Assembly (NCBI RefSeq): GCF_014518425.1
Contig: NZ_JACVCU010000006.1
Location: 96,176 to 160,175 of the forward strand
Source of the DNA: Terrabacter sp. MAHUQ-38
Lineage (GTDB): Bacteria > Actinomycetota > Actinomycetes > Actinomycetales > Dermatophilaceae
DNA length: 64,000 bases
Reading direction: 5' to 3'
Shown here: piece by piece, positions 54,685-62,484 of the stretch
Numbering within the stretch: position 1 is the stretch's first letter
How the letters are laid out: every line of letters starts with the position of its first letter
Translations under genes and position numbers: made by a program
Notes under the pieces: model-generated
The model's input: the letters and a program-made list of their open reading frames with translations, nothing else
What the model was told of the DNA's origin: nothing
The model's database searches: none

Positions 54685-55587
54685 TCAGAAGACCGCTCCA
54701 CCGCCCGTGACACCCAGGACGGTGCCGGACACGTAGCTCGCGTCGGAGGGCGAGGCGAGGAAGACGAAGGCGGGTGCGACCTCTCCGGGCTGTCCGGCGC
54801 GGCCCAGGGGGGTGTCCGAGCCGAACGTCTCGATCTTCTCCGCCTCTCGCGTGGCCGGCTGCAGCGGCGTCCAGATCGGGCCGGGCGCAACAGCGTTGAC
54901 ACGAATCCCCTTGGGCCCGAGCGCTGCCGCCAGGTTGACCGTGAGATTGTTGAGTGCCGCCTTCGTGGCGGCGTAGTCGAGCAGCGCCGGCGAGGGGTCG
55001 TAGGCCTGGATCGAGGTCGTGTTGATGATCGACGACCCCGGGCCCAGGTGTGGAAGGGCCGCCTGGCAGAGCCAGATCACCGCGTGCAGGTTCGTACGCA
55101 TGACGCGTTCGACGTGCTCGGGCTGCAGGCCCTCGAGGCCCTCGGGGCCGCGGTCCCAGTGGTAGCCGGCGTTGTTGACGAGGATGTCGAGCCCGCCGAG
55201 CTCCCGCACGGCGTCGGCGACGACCTGCATACACTCCTGGCGGCCGACGATGTCCGCCGGCAGGAGCACGCCGCGACGCCCGGCCTTCGTCACCCACGCG
55301 AGGGTGTCCTCGGCGTCCGACTGCTCCGCGGGCAGGTAGTTGATGGCGACGTCAGCCCCCTCACGCGCGTACGCGATGGCGATGGCACGACCGATGCCGG
55401 AGTCTCCACCGGTGATCAGGGCGCGCTTGCCCTCGAGGCGGCCATGACCCACGTAGGTCTGCTCACCGTGGTCGGGCACGGGGTTCATCTCGCTCGTCAG
55501 CCCCGGCGGTTCCTGCTGCTGCGCCGGGAAGCCGCCCTTGTCGTCGTGACGCACGAGCTCTTCGGCGCGGTCGGCGATCTCGGACAT
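54685..55587 (-). CDS. Short-chain dehydrogenase (YdaD/YhxC general-stress type)
   Basis: A 300-residue SDR with a 50-residue N-terminal extension (PAQQQEPPGLTSEMNPVPDHGE) typical of general-stress SDRs such as Bacillus YdaD and YhxC. Motifs: ALITGGDSGIGRAIAIAYAREGADV (cofactor), ILVNNAGYHW, NTTSIQAYDPSP (Ser), YAATKAALNN (Tyr, Lys), and VAPGPIWTPLQPA. ATG 55587 has AAAGG about 7 nt upstream; the GGGTAG box lies 41 nt upstream. First gene of the SDR-udgX operon. Confidence 0.92.
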   Translation of the reverse strand: MSEIADRAEELVRHDDKGGFPAQQQEPPGLTSEMNPVPDHGEQTYVGHGRLEGKRALITGGDSGIGRAIAIAYAREGADVAINYLPAEQSDAEDTLAWVTKAGRRGVLLPADIVGRQECMQVVADAVRELGGLDILVNNAGYHWDRGPEGLEGLQPEHVERVMRTNLHAVIWLCQAALPHLGPGSSIINTTSIQAYDPSPALLDYAATKAALNNLTVNLAAALGPKGIRVNAVAPGPIWTPLQPATREAEKIETFGSDTPLGRAGQPGEVAPAFVFLASPSDASYVSGTVLGVTGGGAVF

Positions 55588-55627
55588 CGTTCGTGCCTTT
55601 CGGATCGGGTGGTTGTCTGTGCCTGTG

Positions 55628-55639
55628 GTGCACCTACCC
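55628..55639 (-). promoter_or_regulatory. GGGTAGGTGCAC box, candidate SigB/SigF-family promoter
   Basis: Minus-strand GGGTAGGTGCAC, 41 nt upstream of the general-stress SDR. The same 12-mer occurs upstream of the antiporter at 58139. GCGT lies about 16 nt further upstream as a weak -35. Confidence 0.5.
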
Positions 55640-55711
55640 GATGACCGCGCGGCGCACGCATGTCGGGACCATCGCCACCGCGGGCGGTTGGCCGCGCCCG
55701 GTCGTCCGGCT

Positions 55712-56407
55712 TCAGTCGTCGGACGTCGTCACGTCGTGTGGCATGCCGACCGGCTTCGACTCCGGCGAGCCACGCTCCCGCAGGTAGATCGCGAAGACGG
55801 CCATCGAGCCGATGGCGAGCATCTCGGACTGCCAGTTCTGCAGGGTGCGGGACCAGAAGTCCGGGCTGACGAGGTAGTCCCCGAAGCCGACCGGGTCGAG
55901 CAGGTCGCGCATGCGCTCCTCGCTGTCGGCGACTCGGCCGGTGACGGCCTGGGCGAGCCACGAGAGCACGAAGACCGTGCCCATGACGAGGACGAGCGAG
56001 TGCGAGTAGACCCTGCGACGCCACCCGCCGACCTTCGCCCACCGCGGCGAGTCCGGGCGGGCGAACCGTCCGAGCAGCTGCTGCTCGTTCGTCTCGCGTC
56101 CCTCCTCTCCCGGCTTCTTGGACTCCGACGACCCACGCTGCACGAGCCACACCGTGAGCAGGATGTAGAGGACGAACTGGAGGTACTCGGACTGCCAGTT
56201 CTCCACGAGGTCGACCGAGAACGACGACGACGTGACATAGGTGGCGAGCGAGATCTCCTGGAGCGCAGCCGTTCTGGCGGACTCGTTGTAGCCGGCGAGG
56301 CCCCAGACGGCCTGCCCGGCGACGAAGAGCACCAGGAGCAGGCCGAAGACGATGGTGAGGCTGTTGTGGCGCCACGCCGCGCGCGCACCGCGCTCGTGCG
56401 CAGTCAT
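55712..56407 (-). CDS. DUF6766 family membrane protein with internal duplication
   Basis: A 231-residue protein with four predicted membrane helices arranged as two similar halves. Each half has a long helix, a segment ending in ENWQSEYLQF or QNWQSEMLAI, a second helix and a polar GSSESKKPG or GSPESKPVG end, so the gene arose by internal duplication. The family is known as DUF6766, function unknown. Its ATG overlaps the stop of the 27-residue upstream peptide gene (ATGA), so it belongs to a three-gene operon with that peptide and a lipoprotein. Confidence 0.82.
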   Translation of the reverse strand: MTAHERGARAAWRHNSLTIVFGLLLVLFVAGQAVWGLAGYNESARTAALQEISLATYVTSSSFSVDLVENWQSEYLQFVLYILLTVWLVQRGSSESKKPGEEGRETNEQQLLGRFARPDSPRWAKVGGWRRRVYSHSLVLVMGTVFVLSWLAQAVTGRVADSEERMRDLLDPVGFGDYLVSPDFWSRTLQNWQSEMLAIGSMAVFAIYLRERGSPESKPVGMPHDVTTSDD

Positions 56408-56487
56408 CGGCCGGCCAGCCCGACGACGAGTGCCAGCAGGAGCCCGGTGGCGATCACCACTGCATACAGCGTGAACATCACCTTCAT
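56404..56487 (-). CDS. 27-residue membrane micropeptide
   Basis: A 27-residue peptide, MKVMFTLYAVVIATGLLLALVVGLAGR, shown here only by its parts: MKVMF start, hydrophobic helix TLYAVVIATGLLLALVVGL, Arg end. It is one membrane helix. The start lies one nucleotide after the lipoprotein stop and its stop overlaps the DUF6766 start, so it is translationally locked between them. GGGAG is about 6 nt upstream. The tight coupling supports a real gene, perhaps a small subunit of the DUF6766 protein. Confidence 0.6.
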   Translation of the reverse strand: MKVMFTLYAVVIATGLLLALVVGLAGR

Positions 56488-56488
56488 G

Positions 56489-56896
56489 TCAGTCTCCCTC
56501 CACCGTGCAGTGGTACGGCACGGCGGCGTCGGTGGACTGCCGCTCGCACCCGGCCGCCGTGACGCGCCAGCCCGCGTCGAACCGGGCGAGGAAGACGACC
56601 TGGTCTCCGAGGACCACCTGGGCGGAGCGACCCGCGACCGTGGCGCCGCTGACGTCGCCCCCCACGGGTGGCTGGGAGTCGTCGAGGCCCTTGCTGCACT
56701 CACCGTCGCCGTCCTCCGCGAGGTGCTCGAACGTCCGGGGGGCGAGGAGCTCGCACGCCCGTTCGGGGTCCGAGCGGACCAGCGTGAGGAACGAGCGGGC
56801 GGCATCGACCGCTGCCGGCTCCTCGGTCGAGGCGCACCCGCCCAGGACCACGGCCAAGGGGACGAGCAGGCTTGTCACGACACGAAGGTGCGGCAT
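56489..56896 (-). CDS. Small lipoprotein, NTF2-like layout
   Basis: A 135-residue predicted lipoprotein. The start MPHLRVVTSLLVPLAVVLGGC has lipobox LGGC. The mature part (AARSFLTLVRSDPERACELLAP, then VVFLARFDAGWRVTAAGC) resembles small NTF2-like secreted proteins, with cysteines that could form disulfides. First gene of an operon with the micropeptide and DUF6766 gene. A GGGTAC box lies 10 nt upstream of the ATG. Function unknown. Confidence 0.75.
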   Translation of the reverse strand: MPHLRVVTSLLVPLAVVLGGCASTEEPAAVDAARSFLTLVRSDPERACELLAPRTFEHLAEDGDGECSKGLDDSQPPVGGDVSGATVAGRSAQVVLGDQVVFLARFDAGWRVTAAGCERQSTDAAVPYHCTVEGD

Positions 56897-56905
56897 GTCG
56901 TGGAT

Positions 56906-56911
56906 GTACCC
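56906..56911 (-). promoter_or_regulatory. GGGTAC -10 box before the lipoprotein operon
   Basis: Minus-strand GGGTAC with GTTCGG 14 nt upstream fits the GNTT-N14-GGGTAC layout of SigB/SigF-type promoters and would give an almost leaderless mRNA. Confidence 0.5.
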
Positions 56912-57092
56912 AGACGCCACCACGACCGAACAGCCGCAAACGAACGCGTCGACCGATGCGACGTGGATCCGAGTCACAGCACGGCCACAGCCAACCATTG
57001 CAAGTTCTGCGATGCCGTGGCACTTTGGTGAGGTCAGAGCGGTCCAATCACAGCGCCGACTCCGTCATCCGCATCGAACACGGAGATGAGTC

Positions 57093-57905
57093 ATGGCGCA
57101 GTACCCGATCCACCCTCGCCTCTCCTTCGCCGAGCGTGACGCCGAGACGACCGAGCTGTTCGGTCGCCTTGCTACGGCCACCCCGGAGGAGTCGGAGCAG
57201 ATCGTCGAGCAGATCGTCCACCTCTACCTCGACCTCTGCTCGACCATGGCCGGCCGCTACGACGGGCGCGGCATCGAACACGACGACCTCGTCCAGGTCG
57301 CGCGTCTCGCGCTCGTCAAGGCCGTCAGACGCTACGAGCCGGGGCACGCCCCGTCGTTCGCCGCCTATGCGGTGCCGACGATCAGTGGCGAGCTCAAGCG
57401 GTGGTTCCGGGACCGTGGCTGGGTCGTGCGACCGCCACGCCGGCTCCAGGAGCTGCGGGCGGACGTACAGTCCGTTCGCGAGAGGCTCGAGCAGGAGCTC
57501 GGCGCGACGCCGTCCGACGTCGACCTCGCCGAGGCCACGGGTGCGTCTGTCGATGACATTCGCGAGGCCGCTTCCGCCGCAACAGGTTTCAGGCCGTTGT
57601 CGCTCGACTGCGGCCCCGCCGACGACGAGCGGCCCGGGCTGTCCGCCTACCTCGCCTGCCCCGACGGCGAGATGGAGACGGCCGACGACCGGGTGTGCCT
57701 GGCCGAGGCGTTGGTCGAGCTCGACGACGACGAACGTGAGCTTCTCCTCCTTCGCTACGTCGACGGGCTGACCCAGCGCGAGATCGGCGAGGCACGCGGG
57801 GTGAGCCAGATGCAGGTGTCCCGCACGCTGCGCAGGATCACGGTACGGCTCCACGACTACCTGGCGGAGCCGACAGAGCCGGAGGACATCAGCACCGCCT
57901 CCTGA
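57093..57905 (+). CDS. RNA polymerase sigma factor, SigB/SigF subfamily
   Basis: A 270-residue alternative sigma factor with regions 2, 3 and 4. GIEHDDLVQVARLALVKAVRRYEPG is region 2.1-2.2, FAAYAVPTISGELKRWFRDRGW is 2.3-2.4, and RRLQELRADVQSVRERLEQELG starts region 3. DDDERELLLLRYVDGLTQREIGEARGVSQMQVSRTLRRI is region 4 with the -35 recognition helix (broken by its turn). It resembles Streptomyces SigB/SigF, which recognise GNNTN14-16GGGTAC/T promoters. No anti-sigma gene is adjacent. The ATG has GGAG about 6 nt upstream. The neighbouring genes carrying GGGTA boxes are its likely targets. Confidence 0.92.
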   Translation: MAQYPIHPRLSFAERDAETTELFGRLATATPEESEQIVEQIVHLYLDLCSTMAGRYDGRGIEHDDLVQVARLALVKAVRRYEPGHAPSFAAYAVPTISGELKRWFRDRGWVVRPPRRLQELRADVQSVRERLEQELGATPSDVDLAEATGASVDDIREAASAATGFRPLSLDCGPADDERPGLSAYLACPDGEMETADDRVCLAEALVELDDDERELLLLRYVDGLTQREIGEARGVSQMQVSRTLRRITVRLHDYLAEPTEPEDISTAS

Positions 57906-58138
57906 GCCACCAACGGCGCGGCGGCGTCAGTGCGGTGAGCCTTGCCGTCGCTCGGCAACCGGAGTCCAATGGGATGACCGAGCCTGACGTCCCGGGGTGT
58001 TTGGTTCGCAGGTCTGCCGGTCAAAACAGGCGCCGGCAGGCCGCGGGGCGGAGCCCCTTTCGCGATGCCGCTCACGGCTGCCGGGGACCACCACGCAGCC
58101 GCGCGTCCATCACTCGTCGATGGTCGCGTCGCGGTGCC
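57906..58138. other. Intergenic region between sigma factor and antiporter genes
   Basis: The gap from the sigma factor stop to the antiporter start is about 306 nt. This part holds no gene I can support; the promoter-like box, leader peptide and repeats listed next fill the rest. Confidence 0.6.
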
Positions 58139-58150
58139 GGGTAGGTGCAC
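58139..58150 (+). promoter_or_regulatory. GGGTAGGTGCAC box upstream of the antiporter
   Basis: Identical 12-mer to that upstream of the general-stress SDR. It lies 38 nt before the leader peptide start and 73 nt before the antiporter start. Confidence 0.5.
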
Positions 58151-58176
58151 TGAAGCAGCCACTCGAGGAGACCGCC

Positions 58177-58224
58177 ATGAGCTCGCCCTGTCGACCACCC
58201 TGTCGACCACCATGTCGACCAACC
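58177..58224 (+). CDS. 15-residue Cys/Arg/Pro leader peptide
   Basis: A short reading frame encoding MSSPCRPPCRPPCRPT, with a strong ribosome-binding site (CGAGGAG, 7 nt). It ends inside the antiporter gene, overlapping its start by 13 nt in another frame. The peptide is three CRPP/CRPT units. The good ribosome-binding site belongs to this frame rather than to the antiporter start, so the antiporter is probably translated by coupling. It may be a regulatory leader whose stalling depends on Cys, Arg or Pro supply; this is inference. Confidence 0.45.
58189..58224 (+). repeat. 12-bp tandem repeat, three copies
   Basis: TGTCGACCACCC, TGTCGACCACCA, TGTCGACCAACC. The repeats span the leader peptide and the antiporter start codon; copy-number change would keep both frames. 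Confidence 0.85.
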
Positions 58225-59558
58225 TGATCTATCTCATCGCCGGAGCGGCGATGCTTCTCGCTCTCGTCCTGCCCACGGTCCTCGACCGGCATGCCGCGTC
58301 GGCCGCGATGGTGCTCCTCGTCCTCGGCATGGCGATCGGCCTGCTCCCCCTTCCGGACGGGATGCGCCTCGACCCCGTCGCGATCCGCCCCCAGGTCGAA
58401 CGCGTCACCGAGTTCACCGTGCTCGTGGCACTCATGGGTGTGGGCCTGGCCATCGACCGCTCCTTCGAATGGCGCAGCCGCACGGCGTGGGCGTCGTGGT
58501 CGCCCACGTGGCGCCTGCTTGCTGTCGCCATGCCGCTGACGATCGTGTCGGTGGCCCTGCTCGGGTGGGCGCTGGGAGTCGCGCCCGCGGCGGCACTCCT
58601 GCTCGGCGCCGCACTGTCTCCGACGGATCCGGTGCTCGCGAGCGATGTCCAGGTGGAGGGGCCGAAGGTCGAGGACGCCACCGACGTCGACGAGGACGAG
58701 GAGGGAGCGGCCCTCGGCGAGCCGGTCGACGAGAAGGACGACGTGCGCTTCGCCCTGACGTCGGAGGCGGGTCTCAACGACGGTCTCGCCCTGCCCTTCG
58801 TCACGGCGGCCGTCCTGCTCGCCTCCGCCGGCGGCGTCTCGGAGTGGGGGCTGCGCTGGGTCGCGTGGGACCTCGTCGCCAAGGTCGTCGTCGGCGTCGT
58901 CGTCGGCGTGGCCGTCGGCTGGGGCCTGGCCCGCATCGCCTTCCGTTCGCCGCGGCGCTCGCTCCGGCTCGCCGAGCAGGGGGAGGCGCTTCTCGCGATC
59001 GCCGCCCTGGTCCTCACGTACGGCGTGAGCCAGCTCTGCGGCGGCTACGGGTTCGTCTCGGTGTTCGTGTGCGCCCTGACCCTGCGTGCCGCCGAGCGCA
59101 ACCACCGCTACCACGTTTCGATGCACGAGGTCGTGCAGCGTCTGGAACGCCTGCTGACGCTGCTCATCCTCCTCGTGCTCGGCATGGCGGTGACCAAGGG
59201 GGTGCTCGGTGAGCTGGACTGGCGCGGTGTCGCCATCGCCCTCGCGCTGGTCTTCGTCGTGCGTCCCCTCGCCGGGTGGGTGAGCCTCAGTCTCCGGCCC
59301 CGTCGGGCCGGGCTGCCGGGCGGCCTGGGGCGTCGGGAGATGCTCGCGACCGCGTTCTTCGGGGTGCGCGGGGTCGGCTCGCTCTACTACCTCGCCCTCG
59401 CTGCCGGTGAGTACAGCTTCTCGGACGAACGCTGGCTGTGGTCGACGGTGGCCTTCACGATCCTGCTGTCGGTCACGGTCCACGGCACGCTCGCGACCCC
59501 GGTCATGCGCTCCCTGGACCGTCGTCGCGAGCGGGCAGGCGTCGCCGAGTCGGTGTGA
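58212..59558 (+). CDS. Cation:proton antiporter, CPA1/NhaP family
   Basis: A 448-residue membrane protein with about 12 helices that exchanges Na+ or K+ for protons. Conserved pieces are ALMGVGLAID, LLGAALSPTDPVLASDVQ (the CPA1 ion-binding TDP), LTSEAGLNDGLALPFV (the ND pair), and FFGVRGVGSLYYLALA. A 30-residue acidic cytosolic loop (VEDATDVDEDEEGAAL) interrupts the middle. I chose ATG 58212; the upstream strong ribosome-binding site serves a leader peptide instead. Its context suggests control by the SigB-like sigma factor, fitting osmotic or pH stress. Confidence 0.9.
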   Translation: MSTNLIYLIAGAAMLLALVLPTVLDRHAASAAMVLLVLGMAIGLLPLPDGMRLDPVAIRPQVERVTEFTVLVALMGVGLAIDRSFEWRSRTAWASWSPTWRLLAVAMPLTIVSVALLGWALGVAPAAALLLGAALSPTDPVLASDVQVEGPKVEDATDVDEDEEGAALGEPVDEKDDVRFALTSEAGLNDGLALPFVTAAVLLASAGGVSEWGLRWVAWDLVAKVVVGVVVGVAVGWGLARIAFRSPRRSLRLAEQGEALLAIAALVLTYGVSQLCGGYGFVSVFVCALTLRAAERNHRYHVSMHEVVQRLERLLTLLILLVLGMAVTKGVLGELDWRGVAIALALVFVVRPLAGWVSLSLRPRRAGLPGGLGRREMLATAFFGVRGVGSLYYLALAAGEYSFSDERWLWSTVAFTILLSVTVHGTLATPVMRSLDRRRERAGVAESV

Positions 59559-59939
59559 CGACGGCCGGCTGTCGCGCCGGGCGACGGCCTGTAACGGACG
59601 CTGCGTCCTTGCGATGGTGTGGGTGAGGCGGCACCCGATCCCCCGAGCGGGTGCCGTCTCCCTGTGCCCGGCGCCCCACCCGGTCCGCGGCGAGGTCTCG
59701 GTCCCCGTCGTGCTGGCGCCTCGGCGCCACCGGGAGGGCGACGTCACCGCCGCCCCTGACTGGTTGAAGAGCGACGATGGCGCCAGTCCTCCTCTACCCA
59801 CCCTGCTGGCACAACAACGCCAGGGCGAGCGCGGACCGAGCCCCGGGCGAGCCCGACACGCGAGGTACTTCCCGGCGCCGCCCGCTTTGGGCACAATGTC
59901 GCACGGCGACCTGCATCCGCGCAGGCAGGGAGGAGCACG
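59559..59939. other. 381-nt intergenic region between antiporter and LCP genes
   Basis: No coding frame stands out. It contains the hairpin at 59629 and, close to the LCP gene, CACAAT (about 59892), a possible -10. GGGAGGAG before 59940 is the LCP ribosome-binding site. Confidence 0.6.
59629..59656 (+). terminator. Candidate terminator after the antiporter
   Basis: CGGCACCCG and CGGGTGCCG form a 9-bp stem around a 10-nt loop, followed by TCTCCC, about 70 nt after the antiporter stop. Confidence 0.5.
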
Positions 59940-61607
59940 ATGCAGGCCGACGGTGCCGAGGCGCTCGACCTGCCTGCGATCGCACCGCCGGATCCCTTGT
60001 GGTTCCCCGCGCTCGACCCGGCCCGCACCTCGACATCCCCGTCGACACCCGCCTCGGAGCCGGGCAGTGCGCCCGAGACCCGTCTGCGCAGCCAGCTGCG
60101 CCGCGAGCTCGGGGCCGGGTTCCGCAAGGCGGTCGGCCTCACCGCGCTCGGCACGGTCCTGCCGGGGGCGGGCCTGACGCAGACCCGCAGCCGGTTCCTC
60201 GGCTGGGTGGTCCTCGGGGTCACACTCGTCGTCGCGGCGGCCGGCGCGTACGCGGTGCTGACGACCGGCGTGACGGCCGCGGCCCTGTCCGTCGTCGCCC
60301 GCCCGGAGCTGCTGAAGGCGGCTGTGGTCGCCATCGTCGCCTGGGGCGCGATCTGGTGCGTGTCGATCGTCCTGACGGCTGTTCAGGCCCGGCCCCGGAC
60401 CCTCGATCGCGCTCGCACCCGCACGCTCGCGGCGTTCACGACGCTGATGGTGCTGCTCGTCGGTGGCGGCTCGTACAAGGCGGCCGAGTACGCCTTCATC
60501 ACCCAGGACACCGTCACCGAGGTCTTCTCGGCGCCGCCGCCGACACCCGGCCAGGGTGCGCAGGTCGCGCAAGGTGAGGACCCGTGGGCGAAGCAGGCCC
60601 GCGTCAACCTCCTGCTGCTCGGCTCGGACGCCGGGTCCAACCGCATCGGCACCCGCACCGACTCGATGATCGTCGCGAGCATCGACACGAGGTCGGGACG
60701 CACGACGCTCATCTCGATGCCCCGCAACCTCCTGTACGCCCCGCTGGCCGAGGAGAGCCCGCTCCTCGACCGCTACCCGTCCGGGCACTTCGGCCAGCCC
60801 GAGTCCACGTGCTCACAGAACAGCCCGGGCGTGACGGGCCAGTGCATGCTGACGAACCTCTACAACGAGGCCGAGACGTACGCCGAGTCGCACCCGGAGG
60901 CGTACCCGCAGGGCGTCGTGCCCGGCCGGGAGGAGATCCGTGGCGCCGTCGAGCAGATCGTCGGTCTCGACATCGACCATGTGGTCGTCATCGACCTCAA
61001 GGGCTTCTCGCTGCTCATCGACGCGATGGGTGGGCTCGAGATCAACGTCAAGAACGCCGGCACCGGGCAGCCGCTGCCGATCGGCGGGAAGGTCGGCCCG
61101 GACCACCAGATCTACGGCGTCAAGGAGTACTTCAAGCCGGGACTCCAGCACCTCGACGGGTGGCACTCACTCTGGTACGCCCGCTCGCGTGCCGCCGACA
61201 GCGACACCTACCGCCAGGCGCGGCAGCGCTGCGTGGTCGAGGCGATCGTCGAGCAGGTCAACCCGGCCGAGATGGTCGGACAGTACCCGCAACTGGCGCG
61301 GATCGCCCGCGACAACATCTTCACCGACATACCCGCGCAGAGCCTGCCCGCGTTCGTCGAGCTCGTCGAGCGTGCACAGCGGTCGGCGGTCAACAGCGTC
61401 ACGCTCACCGCCGAGGACGGCGTCGAGTCGTGGGACCCCGACTACGCGAAGATCCGCAAGCTCGTGAAGAAGGGCATCGCGAAGCCCAAGCCGAAGCCGA
61501 CGCCCTCAGCGACGACGACGCCCGGTGAGGACCCGACCTCCGGGGCGACGACGCCGAAGCCCACATCCACACCGAGCCCCACGACGACGCCGTACTCGCA
61601 GTGCTGA
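59940..61607 (+). CDS. LytR-CpsA-Psr (LCP) family glycopolymer transferase
   Basis: A 555-residue membrane protein with a cytoplasmic Pro/Ser-rich start, three predicted helices between residues 80 and 175 (RFLGWVVLGVTLVV and following), and an extracytoplasmic LCP domain. Seen are LLLGSDAG, GTRTDSMIVASID (phosphate-binding Asp/Arg), TLISMPRNLLYA, DHVVVIDLKGFSLLIDAMGG and WYARSRAADSDTYRQARQ (Arg cluster). LCP enzymes attach teichoic-acid-like or other glycopolymers to peptidoglycan. The tail is Lys/Pro/Thr-rich and ends in Cys. GGAGG precedes ATG 59940. Confidence 0.92.
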   Translation: MQADGAEALDLPAIAPPDPLWFPALDPARTSTSPSTPASEPGSAPETRLRSQLRRELGAGFRKAVGLTALGTVLPGAGLTQTRSRFLGWVVLGVTLVVAAAGAYAVLTTGVTAAALSVVARPELLKAAVVAIVAWGAIWCVSIVLTAVQARPRTLDRARTRTLAAFTTLMVLLVGGGSYKAAEYAFITQDTVTEVFSAPPPTPGQGAQVAQGEDPWAKQARVNLLLLGSDAGSNRIGTRTDSMIVASIDTRSGRTTLISMPRNLLYAPLAEESPLLDRYPSGHFGQPESTCSQNSPGVTGQCMLTNLYNEAETYAESHPEAYPQGVVPGREEIRGAVEQIVGLDIDHVVVIDLKGFSLLIDAMGGLEINVKNAGTGQPLPIGGKVGPDHQIYGVKEYFKPGLQHLDGWHSLWYARSRAADSDTYRQARQRCVVEAIVEQVNPAEMVGQYPQLARIARDNIFTDIPAQSLPAFVELVERAQRSAVNSVTLTAEDGVESWDPDYAKIRKLVKKGIAKPKPKPTPSATTTPGEDPTSGATTPKPTSTPSPTTTPYSQC

Positions 61608-61644
61608 GGGCGAGGGCTGACCCCCGACGTGGCCGGTCAGGCGC

Positions 61645-62484
61645 TCACATCTCCTCGTGGGTGTCGGGGTCGCCCCCGAAGAGCCGGCCGTCCTCGCGCG
61701 CGAGGCCCGAGATTGCGGCGACCTCGTCGTCGGTCAGCTCGAAACCGAAGATGTCGAGGTTGGCGCGCTGGCGCTCGGGGTCGGCGGACTTCGGCAGCGG
61801 GAGCACCCCCAGCTGCACGTGCCAGCGCAGGATCGCCTGCGCCGGCGTCACGCCGTGCGCCTGCGCCGCTGCCGCGACGGGGTCGGCACCGAAGGGGGCG
61901 TTGCGCTTGCCGAGCGGGCTCCACGCCTCGGTGCGGATGCCGAGCTCGGCGTGCGCCTCACGCAGGCGCTCCTGCGGGAAGAGCGGGTGGAGCTCGATCT
62001 GGTTGACGACGGGGACGACGCCCGTCGCGTCGATGACGTCGGCGAGGTGCTTCTCGGTGAAGTTGCTGACACCGACGGAACGCACCAGGCCGCGCTCACG
62101 GCATTCGACGAGGGCCGTGTATGCCTCGACGTAGAGGCCGACGCTCGGGTTGGGCCAGTGGATGAGGGCGACATCGACCTGCTCGATGCCGAGCCTCTCG
62201 AGCGAGCCCTCGACCGAGGCGACCGCTTGGTCGAACGCGTGGTCGCGGCCCGGGACCTTCGTCTGGATGCGCAGCTCGTGGCGCGCGACCCCCGAGCGGC
62301 GGATCGCCTCGCCGACCTCGGACTCGTTGCCGTAGTTGACCGCAGTGTCGAGCAGCCGGTAGCCGTTCTCGATGGCGGAGACCATCGCCCGGATGCCGTC
62401 CTCCCCCGTCAGCGGGTAGGTGCCGAACCCGATGGCGGGCATCGTCGTACCGTCGTGGAGCGTGTGCGCCGGAACCGTCGTCAT
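61645..62484 (-). CDS. Aldo/keto reductase (2,5-diketo-D-gluconate reductase-like)
   Basis: A 279-residue (beta/alpha)8 NADPH-dependent reductase. MPAIGFGTYPL at the start, LLDTAVNYGNE with catalytic Asp and Tyr, IQTKVPGRDH with Lys, LIHWPNP with His, SVGVSNFTEKHL, and VLPLPKSADPERQRAN for NADPH phosphate binding. All four catalytic residues are present. It converges with the LCP gene with 37 nt between them. The physiological substrate is unknown. Confidence 0.92.
   Translation of the reverse strand: MTTVPAHTLHDGTTMPAIGFGTYPLTGEDGIRAMVSAIENGYRLLDTAVNYGNESEVGEAIRRSGVARHELRIQTKVPGRDHAFDQAVASVEGSLERLGIEQVDVALIHWPNPSVGLYVEAYTALVECRERGLVRSVGVSNFTEKHLADVIDATGVVPVVNQIELHPLFPQERLREAHAELGIRTEAWSPLGKRNAPFGADPVAAAAQAHGVTPAQAILRWHVQLGVLPLPKSADPERQRANLDIFGFELTDDEVAAISGLAREDGRLFGGDPDTHEEM

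Noticed and set aside
59559..59939. A c-di-AMP (ydaO-type) or other riboswitch before the LCP gene
   Set aside because: I saw only a simple hairpin and none of the conserved riboswitch blocks; structure search would be needed to revive it.
58110..60788. An 892-residue open frame antisense to the antiporter and LCP genes
   Set aside because: Both plus-strand genes have clear domains; the antisense product is low-complexity His/Arg/Asp sequence.
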